Part shown: piece by piece, positions 44,901-54,657 of the stretch
Numbering within the stretch: the first letter of the stretch is position 1
Layout of the letters: each line of letters starts with the position of its first letter
NCBI RefSeq assembly: GCF_026151205.1
Contig: NC_087074.1
Coordinates: forward strand, 5,952,001 to 6,016,000
Origin: Bolinopsis microptera
Taxonomy: Eukaryota; Ctenophora; Tentaculata; Lobata; Bolinopsidae
Length of the DNA stretch: 64,000 nt
Direction of reading: 5' to 3'
Notes under the pieces: model-generated
What the model saw: only the letters and a program-made list of their open reading frames with translations
What the model was told of the DNA's origin: nothing
Database searches by the model: none
Position numbers and translations under genes: made by a program

Positions 44901-45241
44901 TCTATGTCCGCCTATGTCCGCCTATGTCCTGTCCTTTTTGGATTCTATGAGACAAGCGGACATAGACGGACGTGACACCCCCCCCAATATTAGAGTATTA
45001 GCTGGATTTGACGATTTCTACATTAATTTATGCTACATATTTTAACATTCATTATGATACAGGTGGAATGATCATTGCATCCTCTGTCCTGATGATAGTT
45101 ATATGGAAGACAACCCTGGCAGCCGCCGGCTGGAAGCTGGGTTTCAACATATACCTTGGGCTAGGTGTTGCTGTTGGGTCTTTCTTCACTGCAATTATGT
45201 GGTTTATGGATGTCAAGAAGATGGGACTGATTCCTATTTAG
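35997..45241 (+). CDS. Claudin/PMP22-like four-TM protein with histone-H1-like insert
   Basis: Exons 35997-36122, 36327-36942, 40831-40968, 41088-41141, 45063-45241. Frame closes to 370 aa. TM1 is about residues 5-27 (FFFIALPGTIICFIAYTMVV), TM2 about 251-280, TM3 about 303-325, TM4 about 335-360. The first loop ends in FGKWDCHLLNW, compatible with a claudin-like loop with Trp and Cys. Between TM1 and TM2 lies about 150 residues of low complexity: basic KVAPKKATKKKA near 72, an acidic run near 142-157, and AKKAPAPAKKAP repeats near 163-217, as in histone H1 tails. The topology would put this outside the cell or in a lumen. Intron 1 holds a small MITE, intron 2 a full retrotransposon, intron 4 a satellite-bearing element. 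Family membership is a structural guess. Exons 3-5 are strongly supported. Confidence 0.75.
36207..36277. mobile_element. Tiny hairpin MITE (AGGGGTCGTTCA ends)
   Basis: TAAGGGGTCGTTCAAATATT at the left and TACGTAATATGTGAACGACCCCTAA at the right form an inverted pair around about 20 bp, in intron 1 of the four-TM gene. Confidence 0.8.
37027..40609 (+). mobile_element. Non-LTR retrotransposon, CR1/jockey-type, near full ORF2
   Basis: Contains one intact ORF2, then about 320 bp of 3' UTR and an AATAAA-type run of A at 40597-40609. It sits in intron 2 of the four-TM gene, same orientation. I could not fix the 5' end or a target duplication. Confidence 0.8.
37068..40274 (+). CDS. Retrotransposon ORF2: AP endonuclease plus reverse transcriptase
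   Basis: Open for 1068 codons. A hydrophobic leader precedes the endonuclease: YFQNVQGL (about residue 77), LNETWF (about 122), ILGDFNLTGVSW (about 244), KSDHFPINF (about 318). The reverse transcriptase follows: AYGPDGIHGKLL (about 544), YRPISLTCLITKVLERI, QHGFRAERSC, FDFAKAFDSVNHD (about 672), SGVPQGSILGPLLF (about 726), catalytic YADD (about 760). The C-terminal HCSVIW region is present. All catalytic motifs I can read are intact, so the copy may be active. The first tens of residues are uncertain because the true start could be downstream. Confidence 0.9.
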   Translation: MYYLRNNYSFDGLYRFCQISIHKNLNCIFTGRTGNTLTGCIIWLFLMNGFLIVLVNPGIVNPGPSPIGVRVGNGNKLNVYFQNVQGLIPFGELNNAHPMIDTTKCLEVSTYLNEAKIDIAILNETWFKSSIADSEFLHPDRYKIFRSDRSKKTHPPDPSNPTRFRRNGGGVMIAVRADLDLTSKEVHLKYGAEILAVEFKTSTGIKFVVCTCYRVGTLGSANHEKIVESLKTLLRRRGLSKVFILGDFNLTGVSWSTLASSCPIEQSFVESFVDLGLQQCVLTPTHCKGKTLDLLLTNSVSNINDLMVGERDSACKSDHFPINFKINVKVGRKKPVRRMCYNFKTVNWERLNHELRHTNWDALLNGTEPEIGWKKFKDKLFNVTDKFVKKCSVKTDGQDPWFDSECYDAWRKKVRLHKERHKSDRAEIAFSLARKNFKNVVAQKMRETLNESDDSALITKKFWSYVKSKTASQRIPEFVSHKGTVRNCPEDQANLFNDFFFEQFSEASTYDIDIDYSNDWRFDIEFDHRRVRKILSNINANKAYGPDGIHGKLLKNCAVGLAYPISILFHSCYNIGTLPREWKLGHIVPIFKKGDKNEVSNYRPISLTCLITKVLERIIRDELLALTNGMINDKQHGFRAERSCATNLVGLCDSLALSLNENMRTDVVYFDFAKAFDSVNHDLILFKLKSKFGIDGRLLKFITDYLRDRQQQVLISGKFSSMRNAQSGVPQGSILGPLLFIMFIDDISVGISPGTQLSLYADDTKIWRKIVSESDILRLQKDIDYLHDWSLSNKMRFHPDKCKVLTVAGRISETVSLLSVLPLFNFVYSMGRITLDYVDHEKDLGVIVTSNLDWKDQCSKVLSKANQKLGMARRNCYFVQDVNRRRVLYLTLVRSLFEHCSVIWRPVTKSQISKLEGLQKRAIKWILHEEYMSYPPSTYIQKCRQLKIMPIEDRFDFLDLIFFFKIVKQHIPVTLPSYLQPFQGHSRLRNSHMDSLCFVSSISPRASSNAFAKNFFYRTHTKWNHIPLDIREIESITDFKSKLSTYMWGKIIPVDSDSELDYSIETNP
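41340..41480. repeat. 18-bp tandem repeat (GGACATTGGCGGACTCGG)
   Basis: About seven units inside the left part of the TIR element, made of the same GTCCG/CGGAC letters as the terminal repeat. Confidence 0.9.
41490..44740. repeat. Purine-rich GGA satellite with higher-order structure
   Basis: Units of GAGGAGGACT, GAGGATGGCT and GACCCAGGAGG in complex order. Larger blocks repeat, each ending in an ATTTCCATTTTTGTCCG and CTCTATTTTTTGTCCG spacer at about 42920, 43680 and 44665. Minus ORFs of 224-256 residues that start MEITFRCFLLLLF are copies of this block and are Ser/Pro/Leu low complexity, not genes. Strand asymmetry (GA on one strand) could allow triplex DNA. Confidence 0.9.
44820..44925. repeat. 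GTCCGCCTAT/GTCCGTCTAT 10-bp repeat
   Basis: About ten units next to the right end of the TIR element. The unit equals the inner part of the terminal inverted repeat. Confidence 0.9.
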
Positions 45242-45880
45242 ATGAACCAAAGCTATTTCTGATACAGAACGTCTCGTCCCTGGGAGCTTTAGAAAGACCT
45301 TCTTACTGTTTCAATGGAATACCTACAATATCTATATAATAAGTGAAACAACATTTTTCCCGATGAGCAAAATCGTATTCTATTCTGATTTAAACGAGCA
45401 ATAAATCGATCTTAAAGTCTAGTCATATTAGAATTTTGGCGATAAAATTAAAATTTTTTTGATACCTTGTGTTTGAAGTCTGAGGCAAGATTCTTCAGAC
45501 TTAAAATTTATTACCTCTCAGCTTTGCAATATATTATCAAGGGAGTAGTTGAAATAATTGAGACGATTGAAATTCTGTAATCTATACTTAAACATACCAG
45601 AATCGTTTATATTTATGTACAAAATATCAAATAGATAAGTAACAACTTATCACTCCTCACTCAATTAGAAAATATGCTATTTCAATAGGCATTTTACTGT
45701 GACTCAGGAATGTTAGCAAATTCCATTAAGTTTCAAAAAAAATGAAAATATGGACCTTTAGAAAGAGTTTGAAACAACTTCAAAAGTCTTTGATCAGCAA
45801 TAATAATTCTCTTGCATTTTATCTTCCTAACTCTCAAAACTACTCGACCCAAATCTTTAATATCTACAAATAACACCGTA

Positions 45881-47463
45881 CTATTCCATATCATTGAACA
45901 AAAGTTCAATCGCTGCTTCTACATTACCGTTCGTTGCTTGTAACGCCTGTAAGATAAGATTGAAACTCTGTGGCTATAGAGTTCAGTGTTTTCATTTAGG
46001 CAGACACTATAATTGATATTCACAGAATACGTTAGACTTAGGTTGATCTTGTTAAAAAACCAATGATAAATTGAGATGGAATAGCAATAGTTAGATTACC
46101 TGGATGTTTTGAAGGTCGTCCGTGAGCCCCATGGAATGGAGTTGTTCTAACTGTTCCCTCCGACTAGCCATCTGCTGCTCGATATTCTCCTGCACCCCCT
46201 GCATGGGCTGCTCAGTCCCTTCAGCAGGAGGAGGTACTGGTGGTGGTTGCTGGTAGCTTCCAAGAAGCTGTGCCAGTGCGCCATTCGCTTGACCTGTTCC
46301 GTTTGCAGAGGGAATGTTGTTTGCCCTCATTGCACCAGATATAGCTTGCTGCAGGAACTCAGGTGTAATTCTGGGCTGATTGCTTGGAACTCCTTGGCGC
46401 AGTCCTGCACCCATGTTAGGACCAGTTCTTGCACCATTTGCATTGCTTGGTCCACTACCAGGTGGAGGGGGAGGGTAACCCAATCCTGGTGAAATGGATG
46501 GTTAGAAATAATTTTAAAACAGAGAAATCAAAATGGTGTTCATTCATTGCAAATTCAATAATAATCAGACGATGCGTTGTTAATAGAATATGTCTACTGA
46601 CCAGCAAACATGCTTGCCATATCTTGTTGATTCGATGACATGACTCCAGGTTTGGTTTTTAGGGTCTCCAGGAATTTGATAAGACAAGTGTTGGACTGAA
46701 GAAACTTTCTGGCTGCTCCTTTATCTGTAAGAGCCTTGCGGCGCTCAGGAGAAAGGAGCAGTGCTATGAGAGTTGAGGGAATTGTTTTGGGATCAAGGTT
46801 TACTTCCATATACATAAGGGCCTTTTCATTGGTCTGCATCTGAAATTTGCAGTTTAAACCTAAGAGGATTAACTTCTTGCACTGTATCATGCACTGAACT
46901 ATGAAAATTTTCATAAAAATAAAATAAATAAAGTCCAAATGTGCATTAAATGCCTCCTGGTGGCGGTTGAAGCACCCATGAGAAGTATAAGCATTATTGA
47001 TCCTATAAAAAGCATATCTTAGTAAAATGTAAATGCTTATAATCACTGTCAAATTTGCAACCGCCTCACCTACCTGAGTGATCAAGTTAATAAATGTTGC
47101 AATATGATCTTCCGTCACTGTTGGGTTATTATTCTTAATCATGGGAATGATGAATAACAGATTGTCTTCATCTGCATTGACAGTGCTTTCATCTGACAAA
47201 ACTCTCGAATTCACCACCTGTGGAAGAGTCATGATTCCAAATTCAAATGCATACAATGCAATGTAAATATATTTTTATTGCTGCACTATTGGAAATCCCA
47301 AGATGTCCAAACAATGTGAAAGTACACAAACCAACTGATGAGATTCCATCAAGTGGTCAGTGAGATGTTGCACATGATCCTTAATCAGGAGGACAGGAGT
47401 CAACCCACCGAGCCCATCTAGCCTATGTTTAGTACGTGTCTTTGTGTCATAAATTGTTATCAT
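45881..47463 (-). CDS. UBL7-like ubiquitin-binding (UBL/UBA) protein
   Basis: Exons 47463-47332, 47217-47074, 46839-46602, 46485-46100, 45946-45881. Frame closes to 321 aa. N-terminal residues look like a ubiquitin-like fold tail (HQLVVNSRVLSDESTVNADEDNLLFIIP). A helical middle follows (LDPKTIPSTLIALLLSPERRKAL), then a Gly/Pro/Asn-rich linker with ITPEFLQQAISGAMRANN. The C-terminal UBA is QLEQLHSMGLTDDLQNIQALQATNGNVEAAIELLF, with the MGL and LQATNGNVEAAIELL helices that bind ubiquitin. The linker-plus-UBA arrangement is most like UBL7. UBAC1/KPC2 or a ubiquilin relative is the alternative. Likely a shuttle between ubiquitinated cargo and the proteasome or another complex. A 5' untranslated exon may precede the ATG, since CAG abuts AATATG. 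Confidence 0.8.
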
Positions 47464-48956
47464 ATTCTGAAACCATGATTATAAGTACACGTTCTTGATG
47501 CAGAATTGAGACTTCAACAAAATGCTAAACAAATATCTTAACATTAGTAACAAATGGTGATCAATTAAACAAGCTTTCAAAATCGACTTAGTAATCAACA
47601 TAAAGTGAAAGGGTGTGAACACAGATGACATGCATGCTTCAACTTTATTAGACGGATTTTACTCTGTGGGAAACATAGTTTTAATTGGTCTGCACCAAAG
47701 TTCGAACAATCCTATTCAAATTGTGCGATTATATATGGTTAAGACTACCCTTCTTTGGTGTATGTTGGTAGCGATCCTGATAAAAATGGGATATCACCAT
47801 AATGAATCGATATGGTTTACGATATACTCGAATGTGTGCTTGTACTGAATAGTATGCTTGCAATCAAACGATCAGATCTTTTGGCAGCATAAAGGGTCCC
47901 CCTCAGTCACAGTTTTTATCGATTCATCATCCGGAATTGGTGGCACTATCGATTATCACATCCAAGTGAGTAAAAACAAAAATTTGTAATAATACATGTA
48001 ATACCTTACATGTGATCTGAACCGATCTGAAAATAAAAATGCAATGCTAATAACACGTGATGTTCACAAATTTCAATATGATGGACAGTAAAAAGGATAA
48101 AGGGAACAGTCCTAGGAAACCACTGTTAAATCATATATCTTATTTTATCACTCATTAATTTATTACTAATTATGTTTTACAATTTACATGCTATTTCCTT
48201 ATGTCCCTAGAAGGGTGTTCTGCTAACAGTTTTCGACTGACTTGAATGTCCTGCACAGCAGATTGAAGCTTCTTAAATTATTTTTTATTCTTATTGTATT
48301 GCTGTGTAAATTTGATTCTAATTCTAATTCTAACCAAGCTAGTCTGAAAATTTCTGCAAGATCGATTTGGAATGCTTCAGAGATGGCATATTCTGATGTA
48401 AGGGTGTTCCATGCCCCAGCCCCCTCCAATGCAAGCAAATCGATCCTCGCAATGTACCAGTTTCATGAAAATGAGAAAAAAGGTGTTATAACGCAAGGGC
48501 TCTTGAAAAGGAGAAAGGAAGCTTCACACCGTTAGTTTTCTCAACGTCTGGTGGTATTGGGGGGTGAAGCTGAAAGACTGGTGAAGAAGCTAGCTAGTAA
48601 GATGGAATGGATATATAAGGAAGCGCCTTCGTTTCGAAATCCTTAGAACAACAGTGATTTCTCTCCGGGGAGAAGAAAACTTTGTTAATACAGATATAAG
48701 TCTAGATTTGAACTTGGTTGACATACGTTGCATGCCGCTTTCGCGCATGTATCAAGAACTTGGAGTCAGAAGGACAAGGGTGATTTTCAAAAGTTTCTAC
48801 CAATATTTGAGATATATTGAGTTTTTGAATCATAATCTAATCTAATCTATCTTGAAGGGTTGGTTTTATATAGGGTCATTGTGACATAATGTATAGACTG
48901 TTTGAAAAAAAATTATTCTTGCAAAAAATAATAATAATTAGCTAGGGATAGCTTAA
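47464..48956. other. No gene seen
   Basis: No exon supported. Short ORFs here have no recognisable domain. Confidence 0.5.
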
Positions 48957-49312
48957 CGGGTGATACTCTTAAAATATTTGTTCCATATATTGGACCGTCG
49001 ATGAGTCCAACTCGGCACGCGTCTTGGTAGGTTATAAACCTACAAGGGATAGCTATGAGCTAAATTTAGTATATTTGTTCAGCTTTTTTGGTCTATGGCT
49101 CGCAGATTCGCTTTTTTTATGAGTTTTGACTATTTTACTCGTCTAAATTTTTTCGAAGTAGTGCGCGCCGCTTTCAGTTTTCTTCTCGAAGTAGCACTGA
49201 GATCGCCGAATTAGTTCATTAATTGTAGGTTTATAACCTATCAGGACGCGCGTCGAGTTGGACTCGTTGACGGTCCTAATATTTGAAACGAATATTTTAC
49301 GAGTATCACCGT
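48957..49312. mobile_element. Fold-back TIR element, full copy
   Basis: The left arm starts AACGGGTGATACTC and runs through CCGTCGATGAGTCCAACTCG to GTAGGTTATAAACCTAC. The right arm from GTAGGTTTATAACC through GTCGAGTTGGACTCGT to GAGTATCACCGT is its inverse. Half of a related copy is at 59821-59896, and AACGGGTGATA recurs at 63070. No ORF. Confidence 0.75.
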
Positions 49313-51311
49313 ACTCGTTAATTCATTAACAATGGTCAATTTGGGTTCAGAACATGTAACTTTAACGAATGTTTACTTAATCATGTAGCGGGCGCGTATT
49401 TGTTTCACAAGTAAAGGCGGGGGCGCGCTACTGCAAGCGCAAGGGCTCTGGATAGAGCAAAAATGAATGCACTCAGAGGGAATGCTGCATCAGCTCAGGT
49501 TTATAAAGCTTATGGAGGATGCTTCTTTGATTCGCTGCGTGGCGCGCATATTTATACAAATGCTCAGTTCGCTTCGGCAGCAAGCATTTACATTTAACCC
49601 ATCAATTTAATTTAGAATCATAACTTTTGATCGACAATGTCAATTTTACAGCTCGTAGCGACCCAACATTTATTAATTGATTTATGATGTCAATTCTTTG
49701 CAGCTCGTCGAGGCCCAATAGCCCATTTTGCCGATTTAATGAAGGTGGTGGTTGCGATAAGCATTATTGGATGCGCCGCGCGGTCCAGTTAAATAACGCA
49801 TTGCGTTATATATACTGCAACGTTATTGTACGTACTTTGAAGCGAATATTTACAGCTATCAAATCCACATAGATTTTACTTTGAAAATAAATATCGTTCC
49901 AAATTTTGTTGGTCATTATATTTGTTCATTTTTGCTGCATTTCTTTTTTATTCCACTGTGCTGTAATTTACTCACTTGACGAGAAATGAAGTTAAAGCAC
50001 TTTAATTTGATTGTGCTCTGCCAATTGCATCACTTGATTTTATTGAATGTGTATATTGTTTGAATGACCTTTGCCCTTTTTACTTTGCATCCCTGATAAA
50101 AAAGATTTAGAAACTCAATGAAACAATAAGTTTTCAATGAAACAATAAGTTTTATTTTACATTCCTTTAATCATAAATAAAATAAGAGCTTAAACCACGA
50201 ATTAGTTAACTAGAAGTAAACTTAAAGAAATATTCTTTGGTGATTGTATATAATTATTTTAAAAACTTTATTTGGTTGTTAGTATTTTTATTATGGCAAG
50301 TGGTTGAATTTAGAGGAATTTAGTGACTAAACAAAGCTTCAATGGAGCTGAGTTTGAAGAACCAACACAAAAAATGATGTTATTTTGTGACATTTTATTT
50401 TTAAATATAAAACTGAGTTCAGAATGTGCTTCTCTGATCTAAGAGAGATCCCCAAATACCAGGGAAATTAAAGGGGACTAGCAAGCCAATAGTCTTTAAC
50501 CTTATTCCTGGTAAATAAATAAATGACCAACAGGACAGTTTTTAAATAGTTTTGCACGTGGTACGAAAGAGCTCGAAAACGTCCTGCCCTTATTTTTGAT
50601 ATAAGATCTAAACATATCGACCAGGTATATTAGTTTAATACACGAAGTGAGATCCTGAGAACTTTTTTATTATTCGGATACACTATCCAGACTTAAGATC
50701 TTGAGACAGCTGATAGATTCTGCGATCTAAGCCTAGAGAAGAGGCATGTTACCTGAATGACTGAGGTGAGATCTGGAGATGTTTGCTCAGCCTCGAAATC
50801 CAAAACTGAGCACTGCTTACCATGTAACTACCCAAGGTGAGATCTCGTTTTATACAGGGTGGTTTTGATGTTTAATTCCATGATATTGATTAATTGCATT
50901 CTGATGTTGACTGCTGTTACATATGATATTATTATCATTTAAATTTTGCCCCATCAAAAGTACAAAATTCTTACACGAATAATCATGTTTTCTTAACAGT
51001 TTCTTTTTGCACCTCCGTCCAATGCAAAGATGCACGTTCTTGTTAATTAAGTATCATTTATAGCTGAGCATGAGGGTTAAATTTAAACCTTTTGGTGCTG
51101 TATAAAAATAACATTAATTTATTATTATTATTATTATCCTGCACCACATAAAAAGCACCATTTCGTATAGCTAAATTATTGAATATGCATTCTTGATGCA
51201 AAATTATTCAATTATCATTCAATTCAATTATTATTCAATTCAATTTAAGAATGCAGGATATCTCTCACAACTTTAGACCTATAGGAGTTTTGTTCTCATC
51301 TGAGGAAAGAA
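49313..51311. other. No gene seen
   Basis: AT-rich, no exon supported. A short segment at 49430-49463 resembles 6207-6243 (dispersed repeat). Confidence 0.5.
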
Positions 51312-51545
51312 GTTTTTGATTGAAATAAATTTTCGTGCACATACAGAATGAATGGTTAATAATTTAATATATATGTAGACCAAGGTCTGTGCACGGGATG
51401 CTTCCTGGAAGAATCCAGTTCTTTTAGCGGGGCACCCTACCTAAAGCCAAATTGAGATATAATAATCATATTCCTAAGAAATAATCAGAAATCGAATACC
51501 AATCAAATAATATGATATATATGAGTAGTAACCATATTTACTATG
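51312..51545. repeat. Direct repeat flanking a reverse transcriptase, copy 1
   Basis: About 230 bp beginning TTGATTGAAATAAATTTTCG, nearly identical to 54157-54392. It is followed by unique AT-rich DNA and then the RT. A third, short copy is at 54509-54581. Confidence 0.85.
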
Positions 51546-52220
51546 CAAAATGCCCCAACCACATAGTGTAAATTTATATAGAATTCAAATTCCATATCAT
51601 CATTAAACCTCAATACCTAGTCAATATAATAGCCCAAGCAAAATTAAATAACTTCTTATATACCTTACTGTCATACTACAAATTAATTAAACATTTGAAA
51701 TCTGTTGACCAGAGAATAAATTCTAAGCCTAATGCAAGTGAAATAATTTAGATGCAATAATGAATGCCTAATGTGAGTATCATTTGTCAATGTCCTTGTA
51801 AAAAAGTCTGTACAAGAGATATGAGTAACTAATATAGAAGAAAAAACAGGAAGTTGTCGTCTGTTGTAAAATAAATAAAATATCTAGAATATAAATTAGA
51901 ATATAAAATAACATTCAGTCAATGTGTCGTCAATAAACTGTACAATTATCAAATGTTAAAACTGGGTGATACAGTCACCAAAAATAAATACTAAGTATGA
52001 TAAGTTAATAAATTAAATGTGGTCTATAAAACTACCACTAGGTATAATAGGTCAATAAATTAAAAGTGGTCTATAAAACTACCACTGTGGGAACCCCTTC
52101 TCCAGTTAAAACATGTCAGTCATGTGCAAAATCAATCAGAATGGTAAGGTGGTAAAAAAGGGAATATCTTTTCGATACATCAATTATATATGCCTCAGAT
52201 TTAAAAGAATTAGAAGTTAA

Positions 52221-53741
52221 TTAGTTATCGTCGACTATGATTGCAGTGTAAAATTTTTCATATGAATTGTCGACGGTATAATTAGGGTATGTTGTTATAG
52301 ATGATAGTAGCTGTTTCTTATACGAATCACTAAAGCTTTTAACATCGGGCAGATTTCGTAGATCTGTTGGAACATTATTCCAACATTTTGCCCCCAAGTA
52401 TTGAAAGTTTTTATGTGATGTTGATCTATTGACATAAAGGTTGCAGCTTTCGCCGCTCCTACTACCTCCTGATATGTAACTAAATTTGTTCATAAAGTTT
52501 GTAGGACAATTGTCATGGATGATTCTAAACATATAATTTGACAGATGGAGTTGTCGTCTAAGATGGAGTGGTAACCATTTCATGTCTCTATAAACATTAA
52601 GGCTGCTCTCTGTTTTTGGAACGTTGAGAGCTATTTTGGCTACCTTTTTGTACAGAGTGTCAAGTTCAGCAAGTTTTGTCTTGCCAGCTCTACAATAGAT
52701 CGTGTCTAAATAATCGAATTGTGGCAACATGAGTGCATTGGCAAACATTTTCCTATATTTAATGGGTAGCAGTGCTTTACTTCTATACATGGCACCAATT
52801 CTCTTCATGACCTTCCTAATAATATAATCTACATGGCTTTTGAAGTTTAATTTACTATCTAGAATGAGGCCAAGATATTTTGTCTCTTTGCACTCCTTGA
52901 TTGTGAAAGTTACCTCATTACAATCAATGGTTATTTCATCATGTTGGTCAACAGAATCAAACAATAGGAATTCAGTCTTCTTTTCATTGAGTGATAATTT
53001 ATTAACACTGAGCCATTTAAAGATTGTCATAAGTTCTATTTTCATGTTTATAAATGTGCTTCTGCAGGTTTGATCAAAGAATAGTGCACCATCATCTGCA
53101 AATAGAAAGGGCTTAGATAGGTTACAGGCATAAATGATGTCATTTATGAAGATACTAAATAATATAGGCCCAATGATGCTTCCTTGTGGTACACCACTCA
53201 GAACTTCTAAAAATGAGCTTAGATTGCCATTGATCCTAGTGCATTGATATCTACAAGATAAGAAGTTCTTAAACCAGGTTAAAGCAATGCCACCAATTCC
53301 ATAGTATGCCAATTTTTGAAGCAATATTTCATGATTCACTGTGTCAAAGGCCTTCTTAAGATCAAGAAAGATGATTCCTGGTTTATAAGACTTAGATTTA
53401 CTCTTATATATTTCGTCCATCAGATCGTACATCAGATAAGTTGTGGAGTGATTTTTCCGAAAGCCATATTGATGCCGGATGAAAAGTTTGTTCTCTTCCA
53501 TGTAATCAGTGAGTTGCTTGCCGACAAAATATTCTATAAGTTTTCCTACAAGTGGAAGGATGGATATTGGCCTGTAATTATTAGGATCATCTTTCATTCC
53601 TGCCTTATGGATGGGAGTTACTCTAGCTTTTTTACAAAGGGTTGGTACAACACCTGTATTAAGGCTCAGATTGACAATGTGGGTCAGTGGCTCAACTATG
53701 TGTGGTACAGCTTGCTTAAGTAAAAATGAACCTCTTTAGAA
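52221..53741 (-). pseudogene. 5'-truncated non-LTR reverse transcriptase
   Basis: Open frame runs from an upstream stop near 53742 to the stop at 52221. RT motifs in order: THIVNLSLNTGVVP, NYRPISILPLVGKLIEYFV, QYGFRKNHSTT, FLDLKKAFDTVNHE, SGVPQGSIIGPILFSIFINDI, catalytic FADD, then the thumb and C-terminal region ending FYTAIIVDDN. The endonuclease and first RT motifs are missing, typical of 5' truncation at insertion. A different lineage from the RT at 37068-40274 (jockey/CR1-like). The remaining frame has no stop codon. Confidence 0.85.
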
Positions 53742-54156
53742 CTAGCAGGGAGTCAAACCAGCTTCAAAAGTAAAAGCCCATTCATGACATATGAAATTTG
53801 AACCGTTAAAAAAGAGCATACAGACTCACGACTGTAAGTGCACAAAAACACTACACTAAACAAGTACATTGAATCACAAGTGGTTCCGCGGATCTCAAGC
53901 AATCATGAAGTGAACTAATCAGAGCATGCAGTGGATAAAAGTCCAGCAATCAGCATATGACCCAATAGAAAACAGGTGCAATTCTTTTTAATAAGGTTAT
54001 TTTAAGAAATTCATTATAAGTAGAGAAATAGCGAATTAATTTTTTGAGATGCCTGATATGCACTATAAATGCATTAATTTCTTGACTCATGCTTTTCAGT
54101 ATCACCTTCAACTTCTTTGGCCCTTTTACTCACAATTCAAAACCAATTATTGAAAG

Positions 54157-54392
54157 TAGAATTTGATTGAAATAAATTTTCGTGCACATACAGAATGAAT
54201 GGTTAATAATTTAATATATATGTAGACCAAGGTCTGTGCACGGGATGCTTCCTGGAAGAATCCAGTTCTTTTAGCGGGGCACCCTACCTAAAGCCAAATT
54301 GAGATATAATAATCATATTCCTAAGAAATAATCAGAAATCGAATACCAATCAAATAATATGATATACGTATAGGAGTAGTAACCATATTTGG
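54157..54392. repeat. Direct repeat flanking a reverse transcriptase, copy 2
   Basis: Matches 51312-51545 through GAGTAGTAACCATATTT with one small difference near ATGATATA. After it, 54393-54470 is a CCGATT-rich block. Confidence 0.85.
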
Positions 54393-54508
54393 GGGGGTCC
54401 AACCCGATCAATTCCGATCATTCCGATCCCGATTTTGGTCTCATCAACCCTCATATCGGAAAAATCGGGAAAATTTAAATCTTCCCTCTGAGGTTTCTAG
54501 GCGATATA

Positions 54509-54581
54509 GGTTTTTGATTGAAATAAATTTTCGTGCACATACAGAATGAATGGTTAATAATTTAATATATATGTAGACCAA
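54509..54581. repeat. Direct repeat, short third copy
   Basis: First about 70 bp of the same repeat, ending TGTAGACCAAG, then diverging about 75 bp before the CHAF1B start codon. Confidence 0.85.
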
Positions 54582-54657
54582 GAATCCTATATTTCTATCA
54601 ACTCTGACGATTATTTAAATACTGTTGAATTAACAACCATTCAAACCAGACCTAGCA

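Larger units (their letters stand above)
41253..44991. mobile_element. 3.7-kb TIR element filled with satellite DNA
   Basis: The ends AATATTGGGGGGGGTGTCA and TGACACCCCCCCCAATATT are inverted, continuing inward with GTCCGTCTATGTCCGC for about 35 bp in total. The same GTCCTTTTTGGATTC block lies near both ends in direct orientation. Inside, the termini have spawned GTCCGCCTAT and GGACATTGGCGGACTCGG arrays, and the middle is about 3.2 kb of GGA-rich repeat. No transposase ORF. Located in intron 4 of the four-TM gene. Confidence 0.75.

Noticed and set aside
49430-49470. tRNA-like D-arm (GGCTCTGGATAGAGC) as tRNA gene or tRNA-derived SINE
   Set aside because: No acceptor stem, anticodon arm or convincing B box around it. 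A similar motif at 6207-6243 only shows a dispersed repeat.
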